The position numbers and the translations under genes are program-made. Below are positions 1 through 12,382 of a DNA stretch of 64,000 nt, piece by piece (position 1 is the first letter of the stretch; every line of letters starts with the position of its first letter). Below the pieces are notes generated by a model. It ran no database searches. It was given only the letters and a program-made list of their open reading frames with translations, and was not told the DNA's origin. The stretch is from Ampelomyces quisqualis. Lineage: Eukaryota > Ascomycota > Dothideomycetes > Pleosporales > Phaeosphaeriaceae. The stretch lies in the NCBI GenBank assembly GCA_018398575.1, contig JAGTXZ010000020.1:1736001-1800000 (forward strand). The letters run 5' to 3'.

Positions 1-3000
1 GGTTCAAGCTGCTCTCGGCGAGATTCTTTTCGAGCCAGTTCGATGGGACAAACTCCTGGAAGAGGTTGTTTGCCAGGTCACTGCGACCAGCAGCGCTAAA
101 TGCTCCGTGTCCGCGATCGGTGTCACGAACGTAGCCAACAGCCTCGCTTCTGCGCTGAAGTCTGGGGGCCAGATCGACGTCTCTGTCCGTGATCAATCCC
201 TCTGGTGTGCCACCACTGATGAAAGTCGTGGTCGCACTCAGAATGATAAGATTGCCATCGTAGGCATTTCTGGTCGTTTCCCCGGCGCGGCGAGTCCAGA
301 GAAATTATGGGAGCTTCTCGAGAAGGGGTTGGATGTCCATCGCGAAGTACCAGCCGACCGCTTTGATGCCAAGGCCCATTGTGATCCCTCTGGTAAGGGC
401 AAGAATAAGAGTCACACGCCTTACGGATGCTTCATTGACGAGCCGGGACTTTTCGATCCTCGATTTTTCAACATGTCCCCGCGCGAAGCTGCCCAGACAG
501 ACCCTATGGGCCGTCTCGCTCTCACCACTGCGTACGAGGCTCTCGAGATGTCCGGATATGTCCCAAACCGCACCCCTTCCACTAAGCTTCATCGAATTGG
601 TACTTTCTATGGTCAAACTTCAGACGACTGGCGTGAAATTAACGCTGCTGAGAACATCGACACTTACTTCATTACAGGAGGTGTCCGCGCGTTTGCACCA
701 GGCAGGATCAACTACTATTTCAAGTTTTCCGGGCCGTCTTACAGTATCGACACCGCGTGCTCCTCTTCTCTCGCGGCCATCCAGCTAGCTTGCACTTCTC
801 TGTGGGCAGGCGACTGCGATACTGCATGTGCAGGTGGGTTGAATGTCTTGACCAACCCGGACATTTTCTCGGGTCTTAGCAAGGGTCAATTCTTGTCAAA
901 GACTGGAAGCTGCAAGACCTACGACAATGATGCAGATGGTTACTGCCGTGGTGACGGCTGTGGCTCTGTCGTGCTCAAGCGATACGAAGATGCGGTAGCC
1001 GACAAGGACAACATCCTCGGCTGCATTCTCGGGGCCGCTACCAACCATAGCGCCGAGGCTGTCTCCATCACTCATCCCCACGCTGGCGCTCAAGAGTTCC
1101 TGTACAACAGAGTGCTCGCCAAGGCAGGTGTTGATGCTCACGAGATTAGCTATGTTGAAATGCACGGTACCGGTACTCAGGCCGGTGACGGCATCGAGAT
1201 GACATCTGTCACCAACGCTTTCGCGCCGCGCCATCGCCAGCGCCGCGCTGAAGAGACCCTCCACCTTGGTGCAATCAAAGCTAACATTGGGCATGGCGAA
1301 GCTGCTTCTGGTATAAACTCTCTCGTAAAGGTCCTGATGATGATGAAGAAGGACGCCATTCCTGCGAATGTTGGCATCAAGGGTGTCATGAACAAGACCT
1401 TCCCCAAGGATCTGCTTCAGCGCAACGTTCATATCTCGACAAAGCAGGTGGCTTGGCCCCGCAACGGTGCTGCAAAGCGCAAGATATTCCTGAACAATTT
1501 CTCTGCTGCAGGTGGAAACACTTCACTCATCATCGAGGATGCGCCCTTGCCCGTGGCACCCAAGGCCATGGACCCGCGCACCATGCACACAGTCACCGTT
1601 ACGGCTAGGTCAATCGCCTCGCTCAAGAAGAATATCCACAATCTCATAGAGTTCCTCGAACAGAATCCAGAGACCACTCTTCCTAGCTTGGCTTACACCA
1701 CTACTGCCCGTCGCATTCAGCACAACTATCGTGTGGCCATCTGCGTCTCTGAGATCTCCAAGGTCAAGGAGGCACTTCAGGCTCAGCTGAAGGATAGCTA
1801 TAGCCCTCTGCCCATGGTTCCAACCAAGACTGCCTTCGCTTTCACCGGCCAGGGCTCGCAATACACTGGTCTTGGCCAGACGCTCTACGAGCAGCTAGAA
1901 ACTTTCAAAGCCGATATCGATCAGCTGGACAATGTCGCACGCCTCCACGGTCTCCCATCTTTCATTCCTCTTCTTACTGGCACCGAAGTTACCACTCTGT
2001 CTCCGGTCGTCGTTCAGCTTGGCATGTCATGCATTCAAGTTGCTCTGGCCCGCATGTGGGCAGCATGGGGCGTCGTACCCACCGCCGTCGTTGGACACAG
2101 CCTGGGTGAATACGCTGCTTTGCATGTTGCTGGGGTCATTTCCGCCAGCGACATGGTCCTTCTAGTGGGTCGTCGCGCCCAGCTTCTCGAGCAGGAATGT
2201 ACTGCCAACACTCACGGCATGTTGGCGGTCAAGGGTAGCGTCGAGTCTATCAAGACTGCTCTAGGTGATAAGATGACTGAAATTGCTTGCATGAATGGTC
2301 CGGAGGAGACTGTACTTTGCGGTACCGTCGAGGTCGTCGACTCCACCAACACACTTCTGTCCGCCAAAGGATTCAAGGCCACAAAGCTCAACGTACCTTT
2401 TGCCTTCCACTCTGCTCAGGTCGAGCCCATCCTTGAGAAGTTTAAAGCCATTGCTGCTCCACTTGTCTTCAACAAGCCTGAGGTACCGGTCATGTCGCCT
2501 TTGACTGGAGAAGTCATTCGCGAGGATGGCATCATTGGTCCTGACTACCTTGCTCGCCACGCCCGCGAGACTGTCAACATCTGGACTGCTATTTCTATGG
2601 GACAAGACGAGAAGCTCTTCGATGCAAAGACTGCATGGGTGGAAGTTGGTGCTCACCCAGTGTGTAGCGGCATGGTCAAATCTACTCTCGGAGGAGCTCC
2701 TGTCACTGCCGGATCACTTCGCCGCTCTGAGGATCCCTGGAAGACGCTAAGCAACAGCATCGCCAATCTGTTCTTGGCTGGTGTCTACATTGACTTCAAC
2801 GAGTACCACAGGCTCTTCAACGAAGCGCACGAGATGTATACTCTCCCGACGTACGCTTTCGATAACAAGAAGTACTGGCTCGACTACCACAACAACTGGA
2901 CCCTCACAAAGGGCGAGGCTCTTGAGGCTGCACCAGTCAAGGCCATTGAAGAAGCTCCAATCGAGGTTGAGTCCAAGCTCAAGACTACTTCGTGCCACAA

Positions 3001-5686
3001 AATCATCCGCGAAGAGCTACACGCTAACTCTGGCACTGTCGTTGTGCAGTCTGATCTGTCCGACCCGCAGCTGAAGGCTACCATTACTGGCCATCAAGTA
3101 AACGGGACGCCTTTGACACCGTCTTCACTTTATGCCGATCAGTGCATGACCGTGGCGGACTACCTCTACCAGCAACTCCGCCCTGGAATGACTACACCAG
3201 GTCTCAACGTCCGAGCCATGGAAGTCACCAAGACTTTGATCCCGCAGTACCCACCTCCCGCAGGTGGACAGCACTTGCAGGTCGAGGCCACTGCCGATCT
3301 TGAGCTCAATCAGGTCGATATCAAGTTCCGCACGGTTACTGCCGATGGGTCCAAGGTTTATGCAGAGCATGCTGTTGGCGTTGTCATGTACGAAGACATC
3401 GGCGCCTGGAAAGAGGAGTGGGGCCGAATCCAGTACATGGTGCAGAGCCAGATCGATATGCTGAAGATGAAGCTCGAGACTGGCGCTGCACACAAGGTCC
3501 TACGTGGCATGGCATACAAGCTCTTCAAGGCTCTTGTTACATATGCCGACAACTACCGCGGTATGGAAGAGGTGATTCTCGATGGGAAAACCACCGAAGC
3601 TACTGCACAAGTTCAGTTCCAGACAACTGCTGCCGATGGTAACTTTTTGTGCTCGCCATACTGGATTGACAGCCTGTGCCATCTCTCAGGCTTCATTGTC
3701 AACGCGTCTGACCATTTGGACTCGGACAACTCAGTCTACATCTCTCATGGTTGGGGATCAGTCAAGATATCCAAGCGCCTTTCGCCTGAAAAAAAGTACC
3801 GATCATACGTGCGTATGCAGCCAGCGCCCGGTAATATCTCCGTCGGCGATGTCTACATCTTCGAAGGAGAGGAGATCATCGGTGTGGTCACGGGCCTCAA
3901 GTTCCAGAATATCCCTCGTCGCGCCCTCAACGTCATGATGCCGCCCACTGGGAAAGCTAGTGCTGGTGTTGCAACCAAATCAGTCGCTAAGCCTGCTGCC
4001 AAGGCACTATCGGCCGCTCCGGCGAAGCTTCAGGCCGCACCGGTCCCAGGCAAAGCATCGAAGATCCTTGTAAAGAAGGCGCTTAAGCAAGTCAAAGTTG
4101 CTAAGCCGGCCAGCACTGGTGTTACCGCCAAAGTCATGAAGATCGTTGCCGAGGAGATCGATGTTGACATGTCGGAACTCGTCGATGATGCTGCATTCGA
4201 GAACCTTGGTGTCGACTCTTTGCTGTCTTTGACCATCTCTGCCAGATTCCGGGAGGACCTTGACATGGAAATCCCTTCATCTCTGTTCACAGACTCCCCC
4301 ACTGTGGGAGAGCTGAAGAAGCACTTTGCGCAATACGACGGTGGAGCGGTCGTTGTCGAAGACGACGACTCATCTGACACCACCGACGAGCCTTCAGACG
4401 ATGCCTCTACTCCCTACGAGCATGGCACTGCTAGCACACCCGCTAGCTCCGCGCCTAGTATCAATGGCAAAGATGTCGACGTTCAGGCCTCTGTCGAAGC
4501 TGTCGAAGGCGAGGCAAGTGTCGCACGCAAGCTTGTCGCAGATGAGATGGGCGTCGACGTCTCTGAAATCACGGACGACCTCGACCTCACTGACATCGGC
4601 ATGGACTCTCTCATGAGTCTGACCATCTTAGGATCCATGCGCGAGCAGACTGGCCGGGAACTCTCTGCAGATTTTCTCACTGTCAATGTCACTATCAAAG
4701 ACATCGAGACGGCTCTTGGTATGCGCCCCCGGCCGAAGCAGCATGTCAAGATCACAAAGACCATTTCGAAAACTTCTATCAAGTCATCTGAGCTCGTTGA
4801 GGTGAACAAGAAACTCGAGAAGGTTGTCGATATCACGGGCCTACCAGCCTCTAACTCGGTCTTGCTTCAAGGTAATCCCAAGGTCGCCACTAAGAAGTTC
4901 TTTCTTGTTCCCGATGGCTCAGGAAGTGCGACCTCGTACATCTCCATCCCGAACATCTCGCCCGACATGGCCGTCTACGGACTTAACTGCCCTTTCATGA
5001 AATGCCCTGAGAAGTGGACTTGCGGTGTGGAGGGTGTTGCACTTATTTACCTCAACGAGATCAAGCGCCGCCAGCCTGAAGGTCCCTACATCATTGGAGG
5101 TTGGTCCGCAGGTGGCGTCATGGCTTACGAAGTTGCCAAGCAACTCATCAACGCAGGTGAAAAGGTCGAGTCACTCGTTCTCATCGACGCGCCCTGCCCT
5201 GTGGCACTTGATCCTCTACCTGCGCGTCTGCATATCTTCTTCGACCAGATTGGCCTCCTTGGCACCGGGAAGCCAGGTGGCACGCCATCATGGCTGCTTC
5301 CTCACTTTGCTTCTGCCATCCAGAACCTCAAGGACTACGACCCGACTCCCATGGATCCGAAGATCGCTCCTCCAGTGCTAGCAATTTGGTGCACGGATGG
5401 AGTATGTCCCAACCCAGACGATCCACGCCCACCACCTGGTGAGGGCGAGGATCCAGCGCCTATGAAGTGGCTCCTCAACAACCGCACGGTCTTTGACGAC
5501 AACGGCTGGGCGCAGTTACTGCCGAAGGAGAACTTCGAGTACGCGGTCATGGGTGGAAACCACTTCACGATGATGAAGGGTGATCACGTAGGTCTTCTTG
5601 CTCCACAAACGATCCGAGAACCATTGCTGACATACTTCAAGGGTGCTACACTTGGCAGGCTCATCCAGAAGGGTCTCAAGCTATAG
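1..5686 (+). CDS. PKS1: Non-reducing polyketide synthase, melanin type (5'-truncated)
   Basis: The frame is open from base 2, so the window begins inside the gene and the N-terminal SAT region is mostly missing. Domains in order: ketosynthase (about 250-1550; active Cys codon at 758-760 in DTACSSS), malonyl-CoA acyltransferase (about 1830-2700; GHSLG Ser at 2099-2101), product template (about 2990-3930; GHQVNG and YWIDSLCH motifs), two acyl carrier proteins (Ser at 4217-4219 in GVDSL and at 4607-4609 in GMDSL) and a C-terminal thioesterase/Claisen cyclase (GGWSAGG Ser at 5105-5107). This architecture is known from fungal naphthalene synthases such as PKS1, PKS18 and ALM1, which make 1,3,6,8-tetrahydroxynaphthalene for DHN melanin. 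The product assignment rests on domain order and overall resemblance. No frameshift is seen. CMR1 and the THN reductase, often nearby in Pleosporales, are not in the window. Confidence 0.9.
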   Translation, partial: VQAALGEILFEPVRWDKLLEEVVCQVTATSSAKCSVSAIGVTNVANSLASALKSGGQIDVSVRDQSLWCATTDESRGRTQNDKIAIVGISGRFPGAASPEKLWELLEKGLDVHREVPADRFDAKAHCDPSGKGKNKSHTPYGCFIDEPGLFDPRFFNMSPREAAQTDPMGRLALTTAYEALEMSGYVPNRTPSTKLHRIGTFYGQTSDDWREINAAENIDTYFITGGVRAFAPGRINYYFKFSGPSYSIDTACSSSLAAIQLACTSLWAGDCDTACAGGLNVLTNPDIFSGLSKGQFLSKTGSCKTYDNDADGYCRGDGCGSVVLKRYEDAVADKDNILGCILGAATNHSAEAVSITHPHAGAQEFLYNRVLAKAGVDAHEISYVEMHGTGTQAGDGIEMTSVTNAFAPRHRQRRAEETLHLGAIKANIGHGEAASGINSLVKVLMMMKKDAIPANVGIKGVMNKTFPKDLLQRNVHISTKQVAWPRNGAAKRKIFLNNFSAAGGNTSLIIEDAPLPVAPKAMDPRTMHTVTVTARSIASLKKNIHNLIEFLEQNPETTLPSLAYTTTARRIQHNYRVAICVSEISKVKEALQAQLKDSYSPLPMVPTKTAFAFTGQGSQYTGLGQTLYEQLETFKADIDQLDNVARLHGLPSFIPLLTGTEVTTLSPVVVQLGMSCIQVALARMWAAWGVVPTAVVGHSLGEYAALHVAGVISASDMVLLVGRRAQLLEQECTANTHGMLAVKGSVESIKTALGDKMTEIACMNGPEETVLCGTVEVVDSTNTLLSAKGFKATKLNVPFAFHSAQVEPILEKFKAIAAPLVFNKPEVPVMSPLTGEVIREDGIIGPDYLARHARETVNIWTAISMGQDEKLFDAKTAWVEVGAHPVCSGMVKSTLGGAPVTAGSLRRSEDPWKTLSNSIANLFLAGVYIDFNEYHRLFNEAHEMYTLPTYAFDNKKYWLDYHNNWTLTKGEALEAAPVKAIEEAPIEVESKLKTTSCHKIIREELHANSGTVVVQSDLSDPQLKATITGHQVNGTPLTPSSLYADQCMTVADYLYQQLRPGMTTPGLNVRAMEVTKTLIPQYPPPAGGQHLQVEATADLELNQVDIKFRTVTADGSKVYAEHAVGVVMYEDIGAWKEEWGRIQYMVQSQIDMLKMKLETGAAHKVLRGMAYKLFKALVTYADNYRGMEEVILDGKTTEATAQVQFQTTAADGNFLCSPYWIDSLCHLSGFIVNASDHLDSDNSVYISHGWGSVKISKRLSPEKKYRSYVRMQPAPGNISVGDVYIFEGEEIIGVVTGLKFQNIPRRALNVMMPPTGKASAGVATKSVAKPAAKALSAAPAKLQAAPVPGKASKILVKKALKQVKVAKPASTGVTAKVMKIVAEEIDVDMSELVDDAAFENLGVDSLLSLTISARFREDLDMEIPSSLFTDSPTVGELKKHFAQYDGGAVVVEDDDSSDTTDEPSDDASTPYEHGTASTPASSAPSINGKDVDVQASVEAVEGEASVARKLVADEMGVDVSEITDDLDLTDIGMDSLMSLTILGSMREQTGRELSADFLTVNVTIKDIETALGMRPRPKQHVKITKTISKTSIKSSELVEVNKKLEKVVDITGLPASNSVLLQGNPKVATKKFFLVPDGSGSATSYISIPNISPDMAVYGLNCPFMKCPEKWTCGVEGVALIYLNEIKRRQPEGPYIIGGWSAGGVMAYEVAKQLINAGEKVESLVLIDAPCPVALDPLPARLHIFFDQIGLLGTGKPGGTPSWLLPHFASAIQNLKDYDPTPMDPKIAPPVLAIWCTDGVCPNPDDPRPPPGEGEDPAPMKWLLNNRTVFDDNGWAQLLPKENFEYAVMGGNHFTMMKGDHVGLLAPQTIREPLLTYFKGATLGRLIQKGLKL

Positions 5687-7736
5687 ACATCGTGATCACC
5701 CGATGATTTCTTAGACTGCATCAGCATACATCTCCTATGTTCAAGTGTTGACACCGGGATGTGGGAGTTTTGGGTGGCATGGCATGGGCACATATACTTG
5801 TTGCTTGGGAGTTCAGCGTTTTATATTTGGCATGTGTAATGACCTCTTACTTCTTTTTTCTCCTGACACCAGTTGGATCGCTATAAGCATGTGTGATGGC
5901 ATGTCTCATAGCGCTTCCATCTCAGTCGGCATTTTACGGCTTAATTTTGGACTGCGTTGGGCGCTGCGAGCGTGTTGTGTTGGCTCGTCTCGTGGCGCTG
6001 CTTCGCCACGACTCTCAGTATATCACGACTTCATTTCTTATGGTGTACGTAAAGTAATACTCTTCAGATTAGCAAGCAAAAATTGTAAAAACTGACTATT
6101 TTTGTTCTTCTATCGTCAAGTCTCAAAGCATTACACAGATTTCGTCACTTTTAGTGTCGTCCACATTGGCAACATGGTGTTTCCCGCCATCTCGGTGTCT
6201 CGGCGAAATAGCACTGGTACCATGACTTAGTTAGCGGTGTAGCGCGCCCTTCGTGGCTGCAGCCAAGCGCTCCTCATGCCACGGATTGATGTGTACGAAG
6301 CCCTTGCTGAAGTTCAAAGACCGCCAATAGTGACAGTGGAGATGATGTGGGGAATTGCTCGTGTAAGGCACCGCGTTATCCGAGCGTGGATCCCTCGTAC
6401 ATTCCGTACCATCACCCCAGGATGACAGGTGACAAGACAGCATGTTGAGCAATCGACACGAAGATCAATATCGATGGCTGCCTGGAGAAGAACCGTGAGG
6501 CCGTTTCCGGACAGACATCTCCCCTGTGCTACATGCAGTGTCTGGTCTGCACTTGGTGCTGCTTATACATGCCACGATCGTAATAGAAATCTCATCTACA
6601 AAATACACATTGCAAACCTTAATATGCCACTGGCCACTGCAGCTCAATAGTCGGAGATTGATGCGAATGCGACTATGGGAGTTTTAGGTCCAATGTTGTT
6701 CAATCAGGTGAGCCAAGACTAGTGCTGATCAAATTCGTCCGAATGCACAGTGTCTATCGCAAAGTAAGTGTAGGCTGAAAAACTGGAAGACTCGAGACAT
6801 CAGTGACGAGTGGAACTCGAAATGCGTTGGCAGACGTCTTGGTCGGCGAGCAGATCCACGACGATGATATGCTCGGAGAATAGTGAGGAGTTCCGGGCGT
6901 GCAGACGCAAGGCTGGCAAGTGTCTCGTAACCACTGGCCGTAGGTGTACAGAGACGCAGCAAGGCAGCTTGCAGGAGGGGTCGATCAATGCCATCAGCGG
7001 CCTTTCAAGATTACTCACTGTAGTTTAGATTTCTGATGATTAAGAGCGCCAATATTTCAATACATGGTGCCGTCTTCTGACGTTGATTGGCCCGGATCTG
7101 CGCCCTGAAGCAAGATCTGAGTAGATGCGACCGTCCCCGGCCCAATCTAGCGCTGCAGCAGGGCTGATCTTCGATAGTTTCGATGGATGTTGGTGCAGGG
7201 TGGTAAGCAACGTCCACCGTTGCGCTACTTTGTTGTTTGTCTAACCTTGCGGAGTATTGCTGCGGAGTATGGCTGTGGAAATGAGTGGTTGTGAAGCTTC
7301 GAGCTCACCCGGCCCACAGCCCGTCCAGTGCCACAATTTTGCCAAGATCTTGTCCAGTTCGATTATCGTGCCGTCATCTTCCAGCGCATGCTATCCTGGA
7401 AAACCTAGTGGAAGTGTGCGGGTAATGATGTGTAATCGAGGCGCATGCAAGCAACTCGGGCGGAGATGCACGAGAAGTCGTTGAGGATTCCTGGCATGCA
7501 GGGACAGGCGTAGTGACTCGTGAGTTGTGCATGTTCGTCATGAAGTTCATGACCATGATCTAGGAAGCTCTACCCCGAGGAAATAGAGCTGTCACGTGAT
7601 AGGCCGTGGGGGCGGAGCGGAACAGCTTCTTTCCCGAGAGAACGCGGGGCATCGCCCTGCCAAGAGATGCAAACGCGTCAAACTCGAATATCAAACTGCG
7701 AACCGCGATTTTGGCCCACACAAGATCTCGAGGCAC
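5687..7736. other. Intergenic region, PKS to prefoldin
   Basis: About 2 kb between the PKS stop and the prefoldin start. Only short unrelated frames (up to 116 codons) are present, none with recognisable protein features or a matching splice pattern. It should hold the PKS 3' UTR and the prefoldin promoter. A CACGTG-type hexamer lies near 7592. Nothing else supportable was seen. Confidence 0.5.
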
Positions 7737-8620
7737 ATGATGGCGAGCACAACGAAGGCTGAGGGGTGAGTTGTTAATTGCTCGTATGAGTCTAAGCTGA
7801 CGATTGATACCAGCAAGTCTGGCCTTCCCTTTTCCGCGAGGTCAGTTCGATGCACACAATGATCAGCCCCAACTCACGGTTCATATAGCAAAGATGCGCC
7901 CACGAATCCCCGAGGAATACCACTGGCGCCATTCATTGACAAGGTAGAGAACTATTTCTGCTGGGTTGATGTACTTGCGGCTAACGGTCAAAGGTCGAGG
8001 ATTTTGTTTCGGACCGCTCAGAAGTCGAAAACACGATAAACAGCTTCAAAGAGATGATTTCGTACGCTCGACACTCACAACTGAGCACAAGAGATCAGAG
8101 GCTTACCAAATGTCTCAGGAAATACCAATTCATGCAGCAAAATACACAACGACGCGCAGCAGGACTCAGGGACAAAATCCCAGACATCCAGAAGACACTG
8201 GAAACAGTACGCTTCCTGAAGTCAAGAAAGGACGACGCAGAGCCTCTAGAAACCACATTCGAGCTCAACGACACACTGTTCGCGAAAGCTGAAGTCCCTC
8301 CCACGGAGGAGGTGTACCTCTGGCTCGGCGCAAACGTCATGCTCGCATACCCGATTCCCGAGGCGGAGGAGTTGCTGTCAGACAAGCTCACGACTGCGAG
8401 GCAGAGTTTGTCGACATGTGAAGAGGATTTGGATTTCTTGAGGGAGCAAATCACAGTATGACAATGCCTCTGTAACGTGTTCCGGTACAATGTTGACATC
8501 CCACAGACCCTTGAAGTCGCATTCGCACGCGTACACAACTGGGAAGTCGCACAACAGAGAAAAGAACGCGAAGGCGGCGAGTCAATAAACGATAAGAAAC
8601 GGGGGTCACCGAACGGCTGA
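7737..8620 (+). CDS. PAC10: Prefoldin subunit 3 (six exons)
   Basis: Exons 7737-7765, 7814-7840, 7889-7943, 7994-8061, 8119-8455 and 8507-8620 join in frame to 209 codons plus stop. All introns are GT-AG, 48-56 nt. The product matches the alpha-type prefoldin subunit (VBP1/Pac10 family): an N-terminal coiled helix around QFMQQNTQRR, a central beta-hairpin region with the typical EVYLWLGANVML stretch, and a C-terminal coiled helix around EDLDFLREQIT. Prefoldin is a cytosolic hexamer that hands unfolded actin and tubulin to the CCT chaperonin. Two ATG codons stand in tandem at 7737 and 7740; either could be the start. Its length is normal for the family. The gene lies downstream of and co-directional with the PKS, but nothing suggests a functional link. 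Confidence 0.92.
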
Positions 8621-9336
8621 TCGACCGCCAGATCAGAAAGTCGCGAAGCTGCAAAACATTCAAGGTGGCGCATGCTCTACGCTGATGCATAACATCACGA
8701 ATATACTACCAACATACAATAGCATACGTCAGAACTATAGAGATCACTACACATGAATGGTTGCCGGAACCATCGCCCTTGAAACCAATGCACTATATGC
8801 CCCAAGCAGAACCATCCCACCGCGACCTTTGCACAAAACTTCCGTGCCGCGCATCAGACCTGCCCGGTCTATACACACGACCTAGAGGAACTAAGCCATA
8901 CCATTCATCATACGCACAAATGACGCACAAAGCCGCTTGAATCACGAGCCCCGTTCCCACTTTCCCCCCACCGTACCTGATCGACACCACGCCGCGCCAG
9001 GAACCACGCAAACCCGTTGGCGGGCAACTAATTCACCCAGACCCAGTACCACACGACCGTTGAGCCGTTGCCGTTTGATGTAGGTCTAAAACGTGAGTGA
9101 ACCGTGGTTCACATGCGGTCGATAGACTGCTTGCCGAGACGGGGGCGGGTGCAGACAAAGGGGCATTAGTGTACCAAACGCATGCGCAACAGGGCTACAA
9201 AGTATGCAAGCAGCATGTGTCGAACGCTCTGGACATGGGTTTCTCGTCACAAATGGCAAACACGATGGCTGCGACATGGCGGATCGCATGCAAACCAGAT
9301 TTGAACCATGTTGCGTCGCACCGAGTGTAATGTCAA
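8621..9336. other. Convergent intergenic region, prefoldin / COG3
   Basis: About 700 bp between two convergent genes, expected to hold both 3' UTRs. Short frames on both strands (72-84 codons) look like chance. No RNA gene or repeat was recognised. Confidence 0.5.
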
Positions 9337-12103
9337 TCACATGTTAATCGTCAACCGTCCCCTGCCACGACCCAACCTCTCCTCCATCGTAGCACTCATG
9401 CTGCTCGCACTATTACTACCGTCATCATCGGGCCCCTCGCTCGCATCGTATTGATCCTGATCCTCGGAATGACCCAGTGTCCCGATTTTAAACACGCTAT
9501 TGCACCATTCACTAAACACATCTGGATCCCAGACGCCGTCTTCTCGTCCTTTACCCTTCGTACTGCGTCCCGCGCCATTGGAACCAGCTACCGAGGGCGT
9601 ATAGCTTGAGTCGAACCAGTCTTCATATGTTTGTGTGACGGATTCCAGGACGGCTGCGACGAGCATTTCGCGCGTGCGGTGGTCCGTAATGTATTCTTCT
9701 AGCTTAGTGCGTAAGAAGGGTGTCTCGTGTTCAATGTTCTGTCTGATTTTTGCGGTGCGGGCTGGGACTTCTTGGACGGGCACTTTTTTGCCATTTTTCG
9801 TGTCGATGGGCGCGGTCATGCGTGAGACGAATTGTGCAGTGAAGTCGTTGATGGCCTGACGCAAGCGGGCGTCGACTTCTTCTTTGGCATCGAGCATGTT
9901 TTCGACGACTTTGGGGATGAGGAGGCCGACCAGGTTGCGTGGGTTGAAGAGGCCGCCACGTGATCGCAGTTCCCAGAAAGTGTTTGTGATGCTCGAGAAG
10001 TCATATTGAACTTCGGTCTCTGGTGTGACAAACTCAATGTCGAAGGCTACAATTTGCTGCTTGAGAAGGAGTAGGTGAGACACCAAGAAGAGGGCTGCAT
10101 CTGTTGGGGATGTAGACTTCGAGAGGAGGGTGCTCGCTTGAGTAAGTGAGAGCGTGGTGCTGTGAACAATCCGATGAGCTAAGTCATCAAAGACAGAAGA
10201 CTGTTGGTGTTAGCCCAAGACCTCTCGGCTTATTGCTTCCTACACTTACATGTACAAGTCTGTAGATCTTGCTTAGCAACCAGATTGCCTTCCTCAGCGT
10301 TGGGTACCAGTCCTTGAAAGCTGCTTCGGTGTTGAAGTTCCAACGCGAATCAGCATCATCCTGCTCAACCACCGTTGGTGTCTTTGGCATCAAAGGCATT
10401 GGCGGAACTTCTGACTTTGGCTGCCTCTTGCCAGACAATGCAGGCTGATTCGACTTCCCGCCTGACCCTGCGAGGTTCTTGTTTTTAGCCGGATAGTCGA
10501 GGTCCTCAGGCTTCGGCTTGTATCGTTCAATGTCGTCGCGCAGTACAGCCAGGGAGAGAAAGACAAGGCGGCTCTGCGCATCTTGCAGGGCAGGATGGAC
10601 CAGAATCGAAAAGTCTAGCTTGTTAGGATCCACCGACTCTTCCTCATCCTCATCATCGTCCTCTTCCATGTACTGGGTGTGTATCAGAGTGCAAAGCTCG
10701 CACAGCTTTAAGATCTGGGTTTCGTGGATGGTACGCGGTCGGAGATGATCGTACAGGGGCTCGCACATGGCCTCGAGGAAGTCGTACAGTCCGCCGTCGC
10801 CATTGAACCATTCCCGCCATAGGGCACACTCGTCGAGACATATGCCGCGCAGATATCTGATGCTGCTTCGAGCGAACGACACCAAATCTTTCGACGTGCT
10901 TGGAGCTTGCGCGATTTCGCCAATCTTCTTTGCGACTATTGGAAGAATGAGTCGCCCACGTGTGGTCGAGTAGCTCTGGTACAGCTCGTTCATCAGACTT
11001 TGGTATTCTGCTTCCGCACCCGGCGCTGAGCCGAGAGGAAGTACTGCCCGCTTCTGTATCTCCATCCCAATCGTCTTCAGCTCGGGCGCTCCTACGCGAA
11101 ATTTGGCATACAACAGCGCGGACATTGTGGTATCGTTGAGTTGACGGTCAGCAATTCTCTTGGCCACGTCGGCGGCGATTTCGCGAAGTGCATCAGTAAA
11201 GTGGACACGAATGAGCGTGAGGGCGCGGGTAAGAAGTAGACGATATCTAGAACGGTATGTCTCGGCCTCCTTGTGCTTCGTGTTTGCCTGCATGTAGTCC
11301 AAACAGCTGTCCAGATTGGCCAGCATCTCGGTGAACTCTTGACCCCGCACCAGCTTTGCAGCGCCCGGCGCATTGAGCCGTTTCGTGGTGGGCTCGAGAT
11401 ACATGTAGTAGCGGAGATTTCGCTCCATGTCCTCGGCGAGCTTGGTGATGCGCTTCTGGTCGTCTATCAAGCCCTCGCATTTTGTTCGGAACGCGGTCGT
11501 CTGTGCTTCGACGGCTCTGAAGGACGTGGAGAGCGAGGAGAGGATATCGAGGGCGGACGAGGTGTCGGCGATGATGTTCCCCAGGTGGCTACGCGTCAGT
11601 TGCAGCTGGTCCTGGTAGATGCTGGAATGCGTCAGCTCCATGGGTTGCACATGACCTCGAACCACACACGTGTATTCGTCATGGCTTGCTTCCAGCAGCT
11701 CCTCGTTGACGCCGCGGCACCACTCGGCCGCCTCAAGCTCGGTGCCCAGATTCTGTTGCGACTTCTTCTTCTCCAGGGCCTTCTCCTTTTTGATATGCGC
11801 CCTCACCACCGTGTAGAAGTCGCTGTAGGATTTGGCGCGGCGGGCGAGGGTGGCGGGCGGCGGGCCATTGAGCTTGCCTGGCACGTCTTCGGCTGTCTCT
11901 TCAATGGCTTCTGCGCGCTCGACGTCAGCCCGACTCTCCTGCCGCGATGATCATCAATAACGCCCGACGTGCTCGTGCTTGCGAGAGTGAAGGTAGCTTA
12001 CGGGGGGCTGCTTCAGCAGAGACACGCGGCGCTTGTGCTTGTCGTCGGCTGCAGGCGCCTTTGCAGTGCGCGGCACGAAGGCATTGTACCAGGACTCCTG
12101 CAT
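9337..12103 (-). CDS. COG3: Conserved oligomeric Golgi complex subunit 3
   Basis: Minus-strand exons 12103-12002, 11938-10250 and 10200-9337 join in phase 0 to 884 codons plus stop. The first exon gives MQESWYNAF and ends in a proline pair before a GTAAGC donor. The second carries the Sec34-like region: an N-terminal coiled segment with KKEKALEKKK, then the conserved MERNLRYYMYLEPTTKRLN region. An acidic loop, EEDDDEDEEE, follows near 10640-10680. COG3 (Sec34) belongs to lobe A of the COG tethering complex, which directs retrograde vesicle traffic at the Golgi. Length and layout suit fungal COG3. The C-terminus ends in a low-complexity, Ser-rich region. No breaks are seen. Confidence 0.93.
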
Positions 12104-12382
12104 TCTGCCGCCGTGTTGGCGTTGGGGTGTGTTGTCCACTCTCGGGGCATAGACCCTTGGACGCCAGGCCCAGAGGAGACTAGCCAGAACCGAGATATCA
12201 TGACGCGGACGAGATGGCAGCGCGCTCGATGGATTGGGCGCATGTCAGGTGTCTTTTATTTTCCATGGACATGTTACTAATGCCGCCCTCCTCGGTCCTC
12301 GCCTGATCACCTGCTCCGTACGCGTCGGGCAGTTGCTTGTCGCCCTCAATCTGCACTCTCGGCCATCTCAGCCCACCCCACC

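Noticed and set aside
1..9336. Further melanin-cluster genes (CMR1 regulator, THN reductase)
   Set aside because: Neither is present; the downstream neighbours are prefoldin and COG3. They could lie upstream of the window.
11273..11950. Plus-strand frame of 225 codons
   Set aside because: Shadow of COG3 exon 2, which has clear family features on the other strand.
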